Positions 49,115-59,404 are shown, numbered from the stretch's first letter. The stretch: 64,000 nt of DNA from an uncultured Methylococcaceae bacterium (GCA_903917345.1 CAIXAE010000008.1:248001-312000); one strand, 5' to 3'. The notes: generated from the letters alone by a model not told the origin. Program-made: numbers and translations.

Positions 49115-50341
49115 ATGATCAATTCCTCTGAAACACTTAGCCTAGATTATATATGGAAAGGAATAGATCAACTAGGCAAGCATCATGAAGGCATCATCTC
49201 AGCTAAAAGCCTACTCCTTGCAAAAGTGAGTTTAAGAGCACAAGGCTATACACTGAGTCATATCGCTTTAAAGACAAAGCCGCTACTGAATATAAAACGT
49301 AAGCAAATCTCAAAAATTGAAATAACTATTTTTATCCGACAATTATCTACCTTATTCAATGCAGGCATTCCCTTAGTACAAGCGATCACTATTATTAGTC
49401 ATGGTCATGACAATGCAAGTATGCGCACTTTATTATCTAGCATTAAAGATGATCTTGAAAAGGGCGAAACCTTTGCAGAAACCCTAAAGAAATCCCCGCA
49501 ATATTTCGATACATTATTTTGTAATCTTATAGAAGTGGGGGAGCATGCGGGTGTCTTAGAAACATTACTCGATAAAATAGCCAGTTATCAAGAAAAGTCA
49601 GATTTGCTTAAAAAGAAAGCGCTCAAAGCGTTGACCTACCCTTTAGCTGTAATGACCACTGCATTAATTGTTACCTCAATATTATTAATCTTTGTAGTAC
49701 CTATCTTTAAGGATATGTTCAAAAGTTTTGGCGCAGAGTTACCCGTATTTACACAATGGATAGTGGATCTATCAGAAATTATTATTAATGACGGCTGGAT
49801 ACTTTTATTGCTTATACTGATTAGTGCGTATGCGTTTAACTATTTTAAAAAACACTCTGAGGCCTTTAATTACTTCATCGATAAAAGCTTGCTTAAGTTA
49901 CCAATTATAAAACTATTAATTAATAAAGCATTTATTGCTCGATTCGCCCGTACCTTAGCGACCTTATCTGCGGCCGGCGTCCCAATAGTCGATGCCTTAC
50001 AATTAGTTGCCGGCACTTGTGGCAATCGTGTCTATTACAATGCCCTATTAGCCATTAGAGAAGATGTGGCAACGGGGCAGCAACTCCAATATGCCTTACA
50101 AAAAACCCATCTCTTTCCCCACTTAGTACAACAAATGATCGCTATTGGTGAAGAATCTGGAGAACTCGATTATATGCTCAGCAAAATTGCCGAATTTTAC
50201 GAGGCAGAGGTTGATAACTTTACTGACAACTTAAGCGCCTTAATGGAGCCCATTATTATGATTATATTAGGCTTATTAATTGGAGGATTAGTGGTCGCCA
50301 TGTACCTACCTATATTTAAGATGGGATCAGCCATCAACTAA
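49115..50341 (+). CDS. pilC: Type IV pilus inner-membrane platform protein PilC
   Basis: A 408-residue integral membrane protein with two GspF repeats. The first (about 72-195) contains FIRQLSTLFNAGIPLVQAI, the second (about 275-400) ARFARTLATLSAAGVPIVDALQ. Three membrane helices are at about 176-198, 224-244 and 380-402. It connects the PilB motor to the growing pilus. Member of pilBCD. The 99-bp gap before pilD shows no clear signal. Confidence 0.94.
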   Translation: MINSSETLSLDYIWKGIDQLGKHHEGIISAKSLLLAKVSLRAQGYTLSHIALKTKPLLNIKRKQISKIEITIFIRQLSTLFNAGIPLVQAITIISHGHDNASMRTLLSSIKDDLEKGETFAETLKKSPQYFDTLFCNLIEVGEHAGVLETLLDKIASYQEKSDLLKKKALKALTYPLAVMTTALIVTSILLIFVVPIFKDMFKSFGAELPVFTQWIVDLSEIIINDGWILLLLILISAYAFNYFKKHSEAFNYFIDKSLLKLPIIKLLINKAFIARFARTLATLSAAGVPIVDALQLVAGTCGNRVYYNALLAIREDVATGQQLQYALQKTHLFPHLVQQMIAIGEESGELDYMLSKIAEFYEAEVDNFTDNLSALMEPIIMIILGLLIGGLVVAMYLPIFKMGSAIN

Positions 50342-50440
50342 TCTATCAGAGCCTATTCCTAGCCACATAACACCCTTTATTAAAGTTCTACGTGCTATAC
50401 TTTTATGTATAAACAGCTATAACTCTATCTAAAATACCCC

Positions 50441-51328
50441 ATGCTCACCTTATTACAAGAACTTGATAGTTCACTCAATAATACTTACTTTTTATATTTT
50501 GTAGTTGGCACCATTGGTTTAATAGTGGGCAGTTTTCTTAATGTGGTTATTTACCGTTTACCCATAATGCTTCAAACAAGTTGGCGAGAAGAATGCCAGA
50601 TCTTTTTAGACATTAAATCTGAAATATCCACGCCCAAAACTGTCTTTAATTTAGCATTACCCCATTCACATTGTCCTACTTGTAAATGCCCTATTAAGCC
50701 TCATCAAAATATACCTGTTTTAAGCTATCTATTTTTAAAAGGCCGTTGTGCAAATTGCTCAGCAGCCATTTCCATGCGCTATCCAGTCATTGAAGTGTTA
50801 ACGGCTTTATTATCCATTTTAATGGCCTTACATTTTGGGTATTCAATTCAAACTTTATTTGCTCTGATACTTATTTGGTCACTGATTTGTTTGAGCTTTA
50901 TTGATATAGACCACCAACTATTGCCCGACAACATCACCCAACCTCTGCTTTGGATCGGCTTATTATTAAGCGTATTTCATATTTTTAGTGATGCTTCATC
51001 GAGTATCTTTGGCGCTATTTTCGGTTACTTAAGTCTATGGACTGTTTTTAAAGTATTTAAGCGTCTAACCGGTAAAGACGGCATGGGTTATGGTGATTTT
51101 AAATTACTCGCTGTGTTTGGCGCTTGGTTAGGCTGGCAAACTTTACCGCTGATCATATTATTATCTTCATTGGTGGGTACCGTTATCGGTCTCATCATGA
51201 TATCTCTGGGTAAAAGAGAACATTCAACCCCTTTCCCATTTGGCCCCTACTTGGCAATTGCGGGATTATTAGCGCTTTTATGGGGCCCTGAACTGAATCA
51301 ATTTTATTTTTCCTCATTTGGTTTGTAG
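50441..51328 (+). CDS. pilD: Prepilin peptidase/N-methyltransferase PilD
   Basis: A 295-residue bifunctional membrane enzyme that cleaves and methylates type IV prepilins. The N-terminal GSFLNVVIYRLPIML and a four-Cys zinc motif (CPTCKCPI ... CANC, about residues 76-104) belong to the methylase part. The two catalytic Asp residues are in FIDIDHQLLPD and GMGYGDFKLLA (GxGD, about residue 212). About seven membrane helices follow the zinc loop. coaE starts 4 bp after the stop. Confidence 0.95.
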   Translation: MLTLLQELDSSLNNTYFLYFVVGTIGLIVGSFLNVVIYRLPIMLQTSWREECQIFLDIKSEISTPKTVFNLALPHSHCPTCKCPIKPHQNIPVLSYLFLKGRCANCSAAISMRYPVIEVLTALLSILMALHFGYSIQTLFALILIWSLICLSFIDIDHQLLPDNITQPLLWIGLLLSVFHIFSDASSSIFGAIFGYLSLWTVFKVFKRLTGKDGMGYGDFKLLAVFGAWLGWQTLPLIILLSSLVGTVIGLIMISLGKREHSTPFPFGPYLAIAGLLALLWGPELNQFYFSSFGL

Positions 51329-51332
51329 ACAG

Positions 51333-51929
51333 ATGTTAAAGATTGGCTTAACCGGTGGCATTGCTTGTGGTAAAACTACCGTTACCCTTTTATTTCAAGA
51401 ACACAACGTGCCTATTATTGACGCCGATGTTATAGCGCATGAATTAGTGACTGTTGGTCAACCTGCACTAAGTTCAATCAGTGAACTTTTTGGAGAGCGT
51501 GTCATCAAAAGTGACGGCTCTTTAAACAGGACTATTTTAAGAGATATTATTTTTAATAACAGTGAAGAAAAACATAAACTAGAGCGCTTACTTCACCCAC
51601 TTATTCACCAAACTATACTAAACCAAGTCAGTTTATTAACCAGCCCTTATTGTATTATTTGCATCCCTTTATTATTTGAAACGAAATGGTCACATCTTGT
51701 TGATAGAGTACTCGTTATTGACTGCCCGATTGAAACTCAAGTGAGTAGACTTCAACAGCGAGATGGCATGTCTCTTGAGGTCATAAATAGTATTATTAGT
51801 AGTCAAGTATCCAGAAGCTATAGACTTGATCATGCAGATGATCTTATAAATAATACAAATACGCAGGATGTGCTTGCGGAAGATGTTAAAAAACTGCACA
51901 ATTTATATGTTACTAAAAGCAATTGCTAG
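51333..51929 (+). CDS. coaE: Dephospho-CoA kinase
   Basis: A 198-residue P-loop kinase for the last step of coenzyme A synthesis. Walker A is GLTGGIACGKTTV (from residue 4), the CoA-site DADVIAHELV lies near 31 and PLLFET near 110. The ATG at 51333 gives the usual N-terminus MLKIGLTGG; a TTG at 51318 lies inside pilD. The pilD-coaE-zapD-yacG order is conserved in gammaproteobacteria. Confidence 0.95.
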   Translation: MLKIGLTGGIACGKTTVTLLFQEHNVPIIDADVIAHELVTVGQPALSSISELFGERVIKSDGSLNRTILRDIIFNNSEEKHKLERLLHPLIHQTILNQVSLLTSPYCIICIPLLFETKWSHLVDRVLVIDCPIETQVSRLQQRDGMSLEVINSIISSQVSRSYRLDHADDLINNTNTQDVLAEDVKKLHNLYVTKSNC

Positions 51930-51941
51930 GATAAATTTTTT

Positions 51942-52712
51942 GTGAATACCGCCATAACTTATGAATTTCCACTCAATGAAAAAATACGTGTTTTCATAAG
52001 ACTCGAACACCTGTTCAATCAATTTATCTACTTCTCAGCTAACCCTAATATGAATGACAAGCGCGCAGCCATTAGCGTGCTATTAGACATTATGTCTATC
52101 TTCAAACGCACTGATATAAGATCTGAAGTTTTAAAAGAACTGACGCGTCAAAATACAATTCTTAAAAAGATTGCGAACAGCGAAGGCGTGAATAAAGTCA
52201 AACTTCAATCAATTCTTGACCAATTAGATGAAATAACTAAAAAGTTGCACGGCTTAAGTGAAAAAATGAGCGTTTCTAGTCCAAAAAACAATCTTCTTCA
52301 GAATATTGCTCAACGCAGCTCGATACCTGGCGGAAGTTGTTCATTTGACGTCCCCGAATATCATTACTGGCTAAGCCAAAACGATGCCATTTGTATCAAG
52401 GATCTTGAAGCTTGGAGCAAACCGTTTATGAAAATCAATACGGCTATCGAGTATATATTGAACTTTATTCGCAACAGTTGTTCACCGGAACCCCAAACAG
52501 CTGTGGCGGGGGTCTTCCAAATTGCCTTAGATCAAAATCAGCCTTTTCAACTTATCAGTGTAGAGATTGATCAATCTTTGCCTTATTATGCGGAGATAAG
52601 TGGAGGCAAACACCGATGCAATATTCGTTTTATGGAAATCAGTCCAGAAAATGGCTCACCCACTCAAAGTGTACAAGATATACCTTTTAGTCTAACGCGC
52701 TGTTTATTCTAA
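51942..52712 (+). CDS. zapD: Cell division protein ZapD
   Basis: A 256-residue FtsZ-binding protein that bundles division-ring filaments. Family features: N-terminal [22 protein letters not shown], and the C-terminal beta domain with [10 protein letters not shown] and [13 protein letters not shown]. The start is GTG at 51942 with AGGAT upstream. It ends in TAATG, sharing a base with yacG. Confidence 0.93.
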   Translation: MNTAITYEFPLNEKIRVFIRLEHLFNQFIYFSANPNMNDKRAAISVLLDIMSIFKRTDIRSEVLKELTRQNTILKKIANSEGVNKVKLQSILDQLDEITKKLHGLSEKMSVSSPKNNLLQNIAQRSSIPGGSCSFDVPEYHYWLSQNDAICIKDLEAWSKPFMKINTAIEYILNFIRNSCSPEPQTAVAGVFQIALDQNQPFQLISVEIDQSLPYYAEISGGKHRCNIRFMEISPENGSPTQSVQDIPFSLTRCLF

Positions 52713-52918
52713 TGACCTCTCTAAAAGCGCCCCTCACCGTTAAATGCCCAACTTGCAAATGCGATGTTGTTTGGAGACCAGAAAGCTTGTTCAAACCTTT
52801 CTGTAGCGATCGTTGCCGCTTAATCGATTTAGGCGAATGGATTATGGAAGATAAAAGAATCCCTGGTGAAACGCTAGAAATAGATATCAATGAAACTGAT
52901 GATTTCTTCTACCAATAA
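52712..52918 (+). CDS. yacG: DNA gyrase inhibitor YacG
   Basis: A 68-residue zinc protein that in E. coli binds GyrB and blocks DNA binding by gyrase. The four Cys ligands are in [10 protein letters not shown] and [14 protein letters not shown], followed by an acidic tail. It is translationally coupled to zapD by a one-base overlap. Confidence 0.93.
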   Translation: MTSLKAPLTVKCPTCKCDVVWRPESLFKPFCSDRCRLIDLGEWIMEDKRIPGETLEIDINETDDFFYQ

Positions 52919-52973
52919 TTAATTTACTGAGGCGACTCACTATCACGTCGATTACAATTCGAAGGTAATAACT

Positions 52974-53210
52974 ATGTGTCTAGCCTTACCCATGCAAATT
53001 ACCAAGATTGAAGCCAATACCGCTCAATGTATGACGCATGGCGTTATGAGAGACGTGAGTTTAACTTTATTACAAGACGACGATATCCAAATTGGAGACT
53101 ATGTATTAATTCATGTGGGCTACGCCATACAAAAGATATCCGAAGCCGAGGCCTTGTCTACTTGGGAATTAATTGACCAAATGCAAGCTGAGGATGACCT
53201 TCATGCATGA
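52974..53210 (+). CDS. hypC: Hydrogenase maturation chaperone HypC
   Basis: A 78-residue protein starting MCLALPMQI; the N-terminal Cys2 is the ligand used in HypC-HypD and HypC-hydrogenase contacts. The OB-fold core DYVLIHVGYAIQKISEAEA is typical. An AAGG ribosome site precedes the ATG. It opens the hypCABDF operon and overlaps hypA by 8 bp. Confidence 0.94.
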   Translation: MCLALPMQITKIEANTAQCMTHGVMRDVSLTLLQDDDIQIGDYVLIHVGYAIQKISEAEALSTWELIDQMQAEDDLHA

Positions 53211-53553
53211 ACTGTCTTTATGTGAAAACTTGTTGGACCAAGTCATAAAAATAGCTCAGCAACATCAAGCAAAAAACATAGAATCTATTACGCTTAATCT
53301 AGGGCCATTAGCGGGTATTGAACCGCTATTACTTGACAATGCCTTTAAGATTCTCAAAATAGATACAGTCGTCGCAAACGCTCAACTCATTATAAACAGC
53401 ACCCCCATCATAATTCAGTGCCAACAATGTGGTGAACAATCAAGCGCTACCAACAATTACTTAGTATGCCCATCGTGTCAGAGTAATGATACGCAATTGA
53501 TCAGTGGCGACGAATTAACACTAGCCAGTGTGGCTTTATATACTGCAACTTAA
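53203..53553 (+). CDS. hypA: Hydrogenase nickel incorporation protein HypA
   Basis: A 116-residue nickel metallochaperone. The N-terminal MHELSLC supplies the nickel-binding His2. The zinc loop has two CxxC motifs (CQQCG near residue 73 and CPSC near 93). The ATG at 53203 has a GAGGA site; the longer frame starts with TTG at 53173 and is unlikely. With HypB it inserts nickel into NiFe-hydrogenase large subunits. Confidence 0.94.
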   Translation: MHELSLCENLLDQVIKIAQQHQAKNIESITLNLGPLAGIEPLLLDNAFKILKIDTVVANAQLIINSTPIIIQCQQCGEQSSATNNYLVCPSCQSNDTQLISGDELTLASVALYTAT

Positions 53554-53579
53554 TGAATCATTTATTATAAGGTAACTCT

Positions 53580-54425
53580 ATGTGCAATACCTGTGGTTGT
53601 AATGTTACGCCGGGCAATCGATCGTTAATCCAGAACGAAAAGCCAAAAGAAGGATTAACGACTATTTCTGTATTACAAAATCTACTCACGCACAACAATA
53701 CTCAAGCAGACCATAACCGTGTGCACTTTGACGCCGAGAAAGTATTGGTCATTAACTTAATGTCCTCCCCAGGTTCTGGTAAAACATCTTTGCTAGAATC
53801 TACCATCAAACAGCTAAAAGAGTCATTATCCATTGCTGTGATTGAAGGTGATCTTGAAACTGAGAATGACGCACAACGTATCCAGGCACAAGGTGTTCCT
53901 GCCTATCAAATTACGACAGGGACGGCCTGTCATCTTGATGCGCATTTGATTCATAACGTTTTACATCACATGCCTCTAAAAGGTTTGGATTTATTGTTCA
54001 TAGAGAATGTAGGCAACTTAGTCTGCCCTGCTAGCTTTGATTTAGGTCATCATCGTAATGTCGTCTTATTATCAGTTACTGAAGGTGATGATAAACCTTC
54101 AAAATACCCCGTCATGTTTAAAGCAGCAGATCTAGTGCTTATTACTAAGACAGACTTATTACCCTATTTGGATGATTTCTCAATCGATAACGCGAAGCAA
54201 AATGTGCATAATCTTGCAAATAATGCACCTACTCTTACTGTCAGTGCAAAAAATAATCAAGGGATGGATGAGTGGATATCATGGTTAAAATCAGAAATAA
54301 ACCAGCACCAAGTACTATTAAGTAACCATCAAACCCAAAAGCCCAAGGTGCAACAAGACGGCGCTTTACTACACGCAAAGGCGACGCCCCATAAGTTTTA
54401 CCCTGTTAAAACGCATCAACAATAA
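53580..54425 (+). CDS. hypB: Hydrogenase nickel incorporation GTPase HypB
   Basis: A 281-residue SIMIBI GTPase. The N-terminal CNTCGC motif gives high-affinity nickel binding, but there is no histidine-rich storage stretch. GTPase motifs: Walker A SSPGSGKTS (about residue 62), EGDLETENDA (switch I), ENVGNLVCPASFDLG (metal site Cys) and TKTD (G4). Unlike most homologues it has a 30-residue Gln/Lys/His-containing tail. hypD starts 6 bp later. Confidence 0.94.
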   Translation: MCNTCGCNVTPGNRSLIQNEKPKEGLTTISVLQNLLTHNNTQADHNRVHFDAEKVLVINLMSSPGSGKTSLLESTIKQLKESLSIAVIEGDLETENDAQRIQAQGVPAYQITTGTACHLDAHLIHNVLHHMPLKGLDLLFIENVGNLVCPASFDLGHHRNVVLLSVTEGDDKPSKYPVMFKAADLVLITKTDLLPYLDDFSIDNAKQNVHNLANNAPTLTVSAKNNQGMDEWISWLKSEINQHQVLLSNHQTQKPKVQQDGALLHAKATPHKFYPVKTHQQ

Positions 54426-54431
54426 TTCAGT

Positions 54432-55526
54432 ATGGCAACGGATGCAAAACAGTTACTGCAACGTATTAATGACTTAGCCATCACAAAAAAGGTACGTATC
54501 ATTAATGTGTGTGGCGGCCATGAACGTTCCATCACTCACGCAGGTTTACGCTCACTTTTACCCAACACAATAGAGCTAATACCCGGACCCGGTTGTCCAG
54601 TATGCATTTGTCCCGAAGAGGACATTTATCAAGCTATTCAAATTGCTCTGAACGAAGCCGTTGTTTTACTCGCATTCGGTGATTTATTTAGAGTGCCCGT
54701 TAATACAGCTATCAATAATATTCGCACCTTAGAGCAAGCTAAAGCATCTGGGGCAGACATTAGGCCCATAGCCTCACCTACCGAGGCTGTTGCCATTGCA
54801 CGGGCAAATCCAGACCAAACGATCGTCTTCTTTGTTGCGGGTTTTGAAACTACTTGTGCGCCTGTCGCGGCCATGCTTTTTGATGGTATTCCCAGCAATT
54901 TATTATTACTTATGAGTGGTCGATTAACATGGCCGGCCGTTGCTTTATTACTCAACTCAGATAATGTTACTTTTGATGCACTCATTGCCCCTGGACATGT
55001 AGCGACCATTATGGGATCTAATCAATGGAATTTCGTTTCCCATCAACATCATATTCCAACCGCTGTGGCGGGCTTTACACCTGAGAGTTTGCTCATGGCT
55101 ATTTACTCAGTCTTACGACAACACATTGAAGGTAAAGTATTTATAGATAATTGCTATCCGCAAGTTGTTAATGCAGCCGGTAATCCAAAGGCACAACAAT
55201 TATTAGCATCCTGTTTTAGGGTTATTGATGCGCCGTGGCGTGGCATAGGGTGCATTCCAAATTCAGGTTATGAGCTGAGTGCTGAATTTGATGCTCATAA
55301 TGCAAGACTTCACTTTCCAAGTTATGCGGATGAGGCCCGTAAAAAAGCCGGCATTATGCCTCCCGGTTGTGATTGTGCAAAAGTTATACTGGGACAAATA
55401 AAGCCCAACGAATGTCGTTTATATGGGGAAAGCTGTGTGCCTAGAAACCCTATTGGGCCATGCATGGTTTCTGAGGAAGGTGCGTGTCGAATATGGTGGT
55501 CTTCTGGTGTAAAAGGGGCAAGATGA
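54432..55526 (+). CDS. hypD: Hydrogenase iron-cyanide assembly protein HypD
   Basis: A 364-residue iron-sulfur protein that, with HypC, carries the Fe(CN)2CO unit. Conserved Cys motifs: NVCGGHE (about residue 26), GPGCPVCICP (about 54) and FETTC. The C-terminal [4Fe-4S] region is CDCAKVILG ... PNECRLYGESCVPRNPIGPC. It overlaps hypF by 4 bp (ATGA). hypE, which often follows hypD, is not here. Confidence 0.94.
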   Translation: MATDAKQLLQRINDLAITKKVRIINVCGGHERSITHAGLRSLLPNTIELIPGPGCPVCICPEEDIYQAIQIALNEAVVLLAFGDLFRVPVNTAINNIRTLEQAKASGADIRPIASPTEAVAIARANPDQTIVFFVAGFETTCAPVAAMLFDGIPSNLLLLMSGRLTWPAVALLLNSDNVTFDALIAPGHVATIMGSNQWNFVSHQHHIPTAVAGFTPESLLMAIYSVLRQHIEGKVFIDNCYPQVVNAAGNPKAQQLLASCFRVIDAPWRGIGCIPNSGYELSAEFDAHNARLHFPSYADEARKKAGIMPPGCDCAKVILGQIKPNECRLYGESCVPRNPIGPCMVSEEGACRIWWSSGVKGAR

Positions 55527-57793
55527 CTCATATACCCCAAGAGGCTATACACCTAAAAATACTCGGTAGAGTTCAAGGTGTAGGATTTAGACCTTTTGTA
55601 AAGCAGTTAGCCCAGCAACACAATATCACTGGCTGGGTTAGAAACCAAGGCAGTGCAGTTGAAATAGTGGCAGAAGGTAGCGATAAAGAGTTGTCTACCT
55701 TTAAAGAACAATTAGTCACTAAAGCGCCCACCAATGCGCGCATCAAAGAATTGACTACCGCACAACTCCCTACTCAGCACTATACTGAATTTACTGTACT
55801 CACTAGTCAAAATATCCCCCTCACAGCCGCACATATTCCACCGGATTACAGCCTCTGTGATGTCTGTTTATTAGAATTGAAGTCACCCACTAATCGTCGA
55901 TATCTGCATCCATTTATTAATTGCACGCAATGCGGCCCTAGATACACGATCATGCATCAACTTCCCTATGATCGTAAAGCAACCAGCATGGAAAACTTTG
56001 AGATGTGTCAAAACTGTCTCCAAGAATATACCGACCCCACTGATCGTCGCTACCATGCTCAAGCTTTATCTTGTCCAGAATGTGGTCCTATACTGAGTTT
56101 TTATCAAAATGATCTCATTAACAAAGGGAATGAACCTGCTTTATCAGCTACGATTACAGCATTGAAAGCAGGCTCAATTTTGGCGATAAAAGGCATTGGC
56201 GGCTACCATTTATGTTGTTTAGCTAGCTCCGCGTCAGCTGTATCGACATTACGCGAACGGAAACGCCGCCCTTCTAAACCCTTCGCTGTTATGATCCCCG
56301 TAAAGGATAACAATGACATAGATGCTATTCATCACTATGCCAATCCTACACCCCTTGAAATACAACAATTGACATCCCCTGAAAAGCCCATCGTACTAAT
56401 TAGAAAACGAAACAACACACGCATAGTTGAACAAGTAGCTCCGTGTCTGGGTGAAATAGGCTTTATGCTGCCCTATTCACCTTTACATCATCTACTACTA
56501 GCGGGGGTGGCAGAACCCTTAGTTATGACCTCAGCTAATATCAGCGGCGAACCTGTATTACTTAACACCTCAGAAGTTGAACAACGCTTAGGCCATATTG
56601 CGGATGCATTTTTACACCATGAGCGTCCCATATTAAGACCCGCAGAGGACAGTGTTTACAGAATCATCGCTAACCAACCACAACCCATTCGGTTAGGACG
56701 CGGCATTGCTCCTTTAGAATTTGAACTAAACTTTACATTGCCAAAGCCACTCCTTGCCGTGGGTGGCGAGTTTAAAAACACCATTGCGCTCGCATGGGAC
56801 AATCGTGTCGTTATTTCACCTCACATTGGTGACCTAAGTTCACCCAGAAGTCTTGAAGTATTTGAAGCGACCATCGCAGACCTTAGTCAGCTGTATGGCA
56901 TAGCAATCACAGAGATCATCTGTGATGCTCACCCAAACTATATCTCTAGTCGATGGGCGCATCAATCGGGGCTGAACGTTTACCCCGTATTTCACCATCA
57001 TGCGCACGCGTCTGCCTTAGTTGCAGAACATTCTGTCAATGAAGACCTGTTAGTTTTCACCTGGGATGGCACGGGATATGGACCTGATAAAACCTTTTGG
57101 GGGGGCGAAGGCTTATTTGGACAACCCGGAAATTGGCAACGTGTCAGCTCCTTTAAACCGTTTCGTTTACTTGGCGGGGAAAAAGCCGCGCTGGAACCAT
57201 GGCGAACTGCACTGAGTGTGTGTTGGGAAATCGATCAAGACTGGTCTGACTGCCCTTATGAATCTAATTTACTAAAACAAAGTTGGCAGAAACAAATAAA
57301 TTGCCCTGTGTCCACTTCAGTGGGGCGATTATTTGACGCCGCCAGCGCGATCTTACAGCAAGTGTATAAAGCTGACTTTGAAGGTCATGCCCCTATGTAT
57401 TTAGAAGCCCGTGCTAATAACACCATGGGAATGAGTATCGAATTACCTTTAACGAATGCGTCACGAAATCTTTGGGAATGTGATTGGTCACCTTTAATTG
57501 CGTTATTACAAGACACAAACTTAAGCGTCCAAGAAAAAGCGAGTGCCTTTCATACCAGTCTTGCCAATGCATTAGTTAAACAAGTTGAGCAGATCAATAA
57601 AGACAGGGATTTTAAAGCGGTAGGTTTAACAGGTGGGGTATTCCAAAATCGCTTACTAACAGAACAAGTACAACGATTATTATCAGAAGCAGGATATACG
57701 GTGTATTTACCCCAACATATACCCGGCAATGATGCAGGCTTAAGCTACGGGCAAATAATTGAGGCGGGATATAGAGGCTCAAAGCAAAAGTAG
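55523..57793 (+). CDS. hypF: Carbamoyltransferase HypF
   Basis: A 756-residue enzyme converting carbamoyl phosphate to the cyanide precursor of NiFe-hydrogenase. In order: acylphosphatase domain (GRVQGVGFRPF, about residue 15), two zinc fingers (CDVC ... CTQCGPRY and CQNC ... CPECGP, about 110-185), a YrdC-like domain (LRERKRRPSKPFAVM), and a carbamoyltransferase domain with HHHAHASALVAEH and LTGGVFQN. The ATG at 55523 overlaps hypD's stop; the longer frame from 55484 is excluded by this. Last gene of the operon. Confidence 0.94.
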   Translation: MTHIPQEAIHLKILGRVQGVGFRPFVKQLAQQHNITGWVRNQGSAVEIVAEGSDKELSTFKEQLVTKAPTNARIKELTTAQLPTQHYTEFTVLTSQNIPLTAAHIPPDYSLCDVCLLELKSPTNRRYLHPFINCTQCGPRYTIMHQLPYDRKATSMENFEMCQNCLQEYTDPTDRRYHAQALSCPECGPILSFYQNDLINKGNEPALSATITALKAGSILAIKGIGGYHLCCLASSASAVSTLRERKRRPSKPFAVMIPVKDNNDIDAIHHYANPTPLEIQQLTSPEKPIVLIRKRNNTRIVEQVAPCLGEIGFMLPYSPLHHLLLAGVAEPLVMTSANISGEPVLLNTSEVEQRLGHIADAFLHHERPILRPAEDSVYRIIANQPQPIRLGRGIAPLEFELNFTLPKPLLAVGGEFKNTIALAWDNRVVISPHIGDLSSPRSLEVFEATIADLSQLYGIAITEIICDAHPNYISSRWAHQSGLNVYPVFHHHAHASALVAEHSVNEDLLVFTWDGTGYGPDKTFWGGEGLFGQPGNWQRVSSFKPFRLLGGEKAALEPWRTALSVCWEIDQDWSDCPYESNLLKQSWQKQINCPVSTSVGRLFDAASAILQQVYKADFEGHAPMYLEARANNTMGMSIELPLTNASRNLWECDWSPLIALLQDTNLSVQEKASAFHTSLANALVKQVEQINKDRDFKAVGLTGGVFQNRLLTEQVQRLLSEAGYTVYLPQHIPGNDAGLSYGQIIEAGYRGSKQK

Positions 57794-57815
57794 CAACCGT
57801 AGATAGATTGCTACT
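57785..57815 (-). terminator. Probable terminator of the pst-phoU operon
   Basis: AGTAGCAA (57789-57796) pairs perfectly with TTGCTACT (57808-57815) around an 11-nt loop. On the minus strand it is followed by TTTT. It overlaps the end of hypF, with which phoU converges. Confidence 0.5.
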
Positions 57816-57844
57816 TCGTAAATTGACTTACTCTTTAAACGCAA

Positions 57845-58555
57845 TTAAATATTAACGCGTTTTTCTAACTCTTCTTGAGTCAAATGGCGAACATCTTCAC
57901 CTTTGATCATAAACACTAAATGTTCACAAATGTAACACGCATGATCACCGATACGCTCTAAGGCACGTACTGTCCAAAGGACATCCAACGTACGCGTAAT
58001 GTTTCTTGGATCTTCCATCATTTTAGTGATTAATTGACGCAGTATACTGTCGTACTCGCGGTCGACATTGATATCTAAAGCGGTAATAGTAGCTACAGTA
58101 TCAACAGACATTCTTGCGAATGCATCTAATGAATCATGTAACATACCTTTCACTAAAACGGCCATGTGCTCTAATTCATAAGGTGAAATTCTAGAATCAG
58201 AATCATTCAATTTGATGGCCAATTCAGCGATTTTTTCAGCTTTATCGCCAACTCTTTCAATCTCATGAATGATCTTGATCACTGTAATCAACAATCTTAA
58301 GTCAAATGCAGTGGGCTGTCTTAACGCTAAAATCTGCGTACATTCGTGATCGATAGCACTCTCAAGCGCATCCACATCGTTATCTTGTTTAATGACTAAT
58401 TCAGCTAATTCAATGTTACCTGTTGTGTACGCTTCAATAGCTAATTCTATTTGGCGCTCAACAAGCCCACCCATGATTAATACTTTGTTACGAATATCTT
58501 CTAGCTCGTTATTAAAGCGTTCGGATATGTGATGACCTATTTTAGTATTGTCCAT
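57845..58555 (-). CDS. phoU: Phosphate transport regulator PhoU
   Basis: A 236-residue, all-helical protein of two three-helix bundles. The repeated metal-binding signatures are visible (ERVGDKAEKIAELA near residue 97 and ALERIGDHACYICEHLVF near 200). PhoU couples the Pst transporter to the PhoR-PhoB two-component system and keeps the Pho regulon off when phosphate is ample. An AGGAG site overlaps the pstB stop, 14 bp upstream. Confidence 0.95.
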   Translation of the reverse strand: MDNTKIGHHISERFNNELEDIRNKVLIMGGLVERQIELAIEAYTTGNIELAELVIKQDNDVDALESAIDHECTQILALRQPTAFDLRLLITVIKIIHEIERVGDKAEKIAELAIKLNDSDSRISPYELEHMAVLVKGMLHDSLDAFARMSVDTVATITALDINVDREYDSILRQLITKMMEDPRNITRTLDVLWTVRALERIGDHACYICEHLVFMIKGEDVRHLTQEELEKRVNI

Positions 58556-58569
58556 TGCTTACTCCTAAA

Positions 58570-59400
58570 TTAACCATACCGACCGGTAATGTAATCTTCT
58601 GTTTGTTTTTTTACAGGATTAGTGAAAAGCTCGCTGGTTGTACCCATTTCGATCAAATCACCCATATACATAAATGCTGTGTAATCAGACACACGAGCGG
58701 CCTGTTGCATATTATGTGTCACGATAACAATGGTATATTTTTCTTTCAACTCATTGATCAACTCTTCAATCTTTAAAGTTGATATGGGATCAAGCGCAGA
58801 AGCAGGTTCATCTAATAATAAAACTTCTGGCTCGATAGCAATCGCACGTGCAATCACTAACCGTTGTTGTTGACCACCCGACATGCCCAAGGCATTATCA
58901 TTCAGACGATCTTTCATTTCGTCCCATAATGCCGCGCCTCTTAAAGAATTCTCAACGGTTTCCTCTAAGACTTGCTTATCGTTAATCCCTTGAATTCTTA
59001 AGCCGTAGGCCACGTTTTCAAAGATTGATTTAGGAAACGGATTTGGCTTCTGAAACACCATACCCACGCGTCTACGTAAAGCCGCTACATTAACAGACTT
59101 ATCATAGATGTTTTCGCCGTCAAGTAGAATCTTGCCTTCAATTCTAGCGCTATCAACCAAATCATTCATGCGGTTGATGCAACGTAATAAAGTTGATTTA
59201 CCACAACCACTGGGGCCAATGAATGCGGTTACTTTTTTCTTTGGCATTTCCATATTAATGCCATGTAACGCTTGTTTTTCACCGTAAAAAAGATTGAGAT
59301 TCTCAACTTTTAGACAAGTTTCATTAGACTCGTCCTGGGTGCCTTTGTTACGAATAACAGAGCTCATATCAATTGCGTGTGTACGTATTTGTTCTGACAT
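58570..59400 (-). CDS. pstB: Phosphate ABC transporter ATP-binding protein PstB
   Basis: A 276-residue ABC ATPase. Walker A is GPSGCGKST (about residue 61), the signature is [17 protein letters not shown] (about 172), Walker B is [13 protein letters not shown] and the H-loop is VTHNMQQA. The [23 protein letters not shown] segment is PstB-specific. The N-terminal 25 residues are an extension common in the Pseudomonas-like type. A GGAAGG site precedes the ATG, 4 bp after pstA. Confidence 0.96.
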   Translation of the reverse strand: MSEQIRTHAIDMSSVIRNKGTQDESNETCLKVENLNLFYGEKQALHGINMEMPKKKVTAFIGPSGCGKSTLLRCINRMNDLVDSARIEGKILLDGENIYDKSVNVAALRRRVGMVFQKPNPFPKSIFENVAYGLRIQGINDKQVLEETVENSLRGAALWDEMKDRLNDNALGMSGGQQQRLVIARAIAIEPEVLLLDEPASALDPISTLKIEELINELKEKYTIVIVTHNMQQAARVSDYTAFMYMGDLIEMGTTSELFTNPVKKQTEDYITGRYG

Positions 59401-59404
59401 TTGA

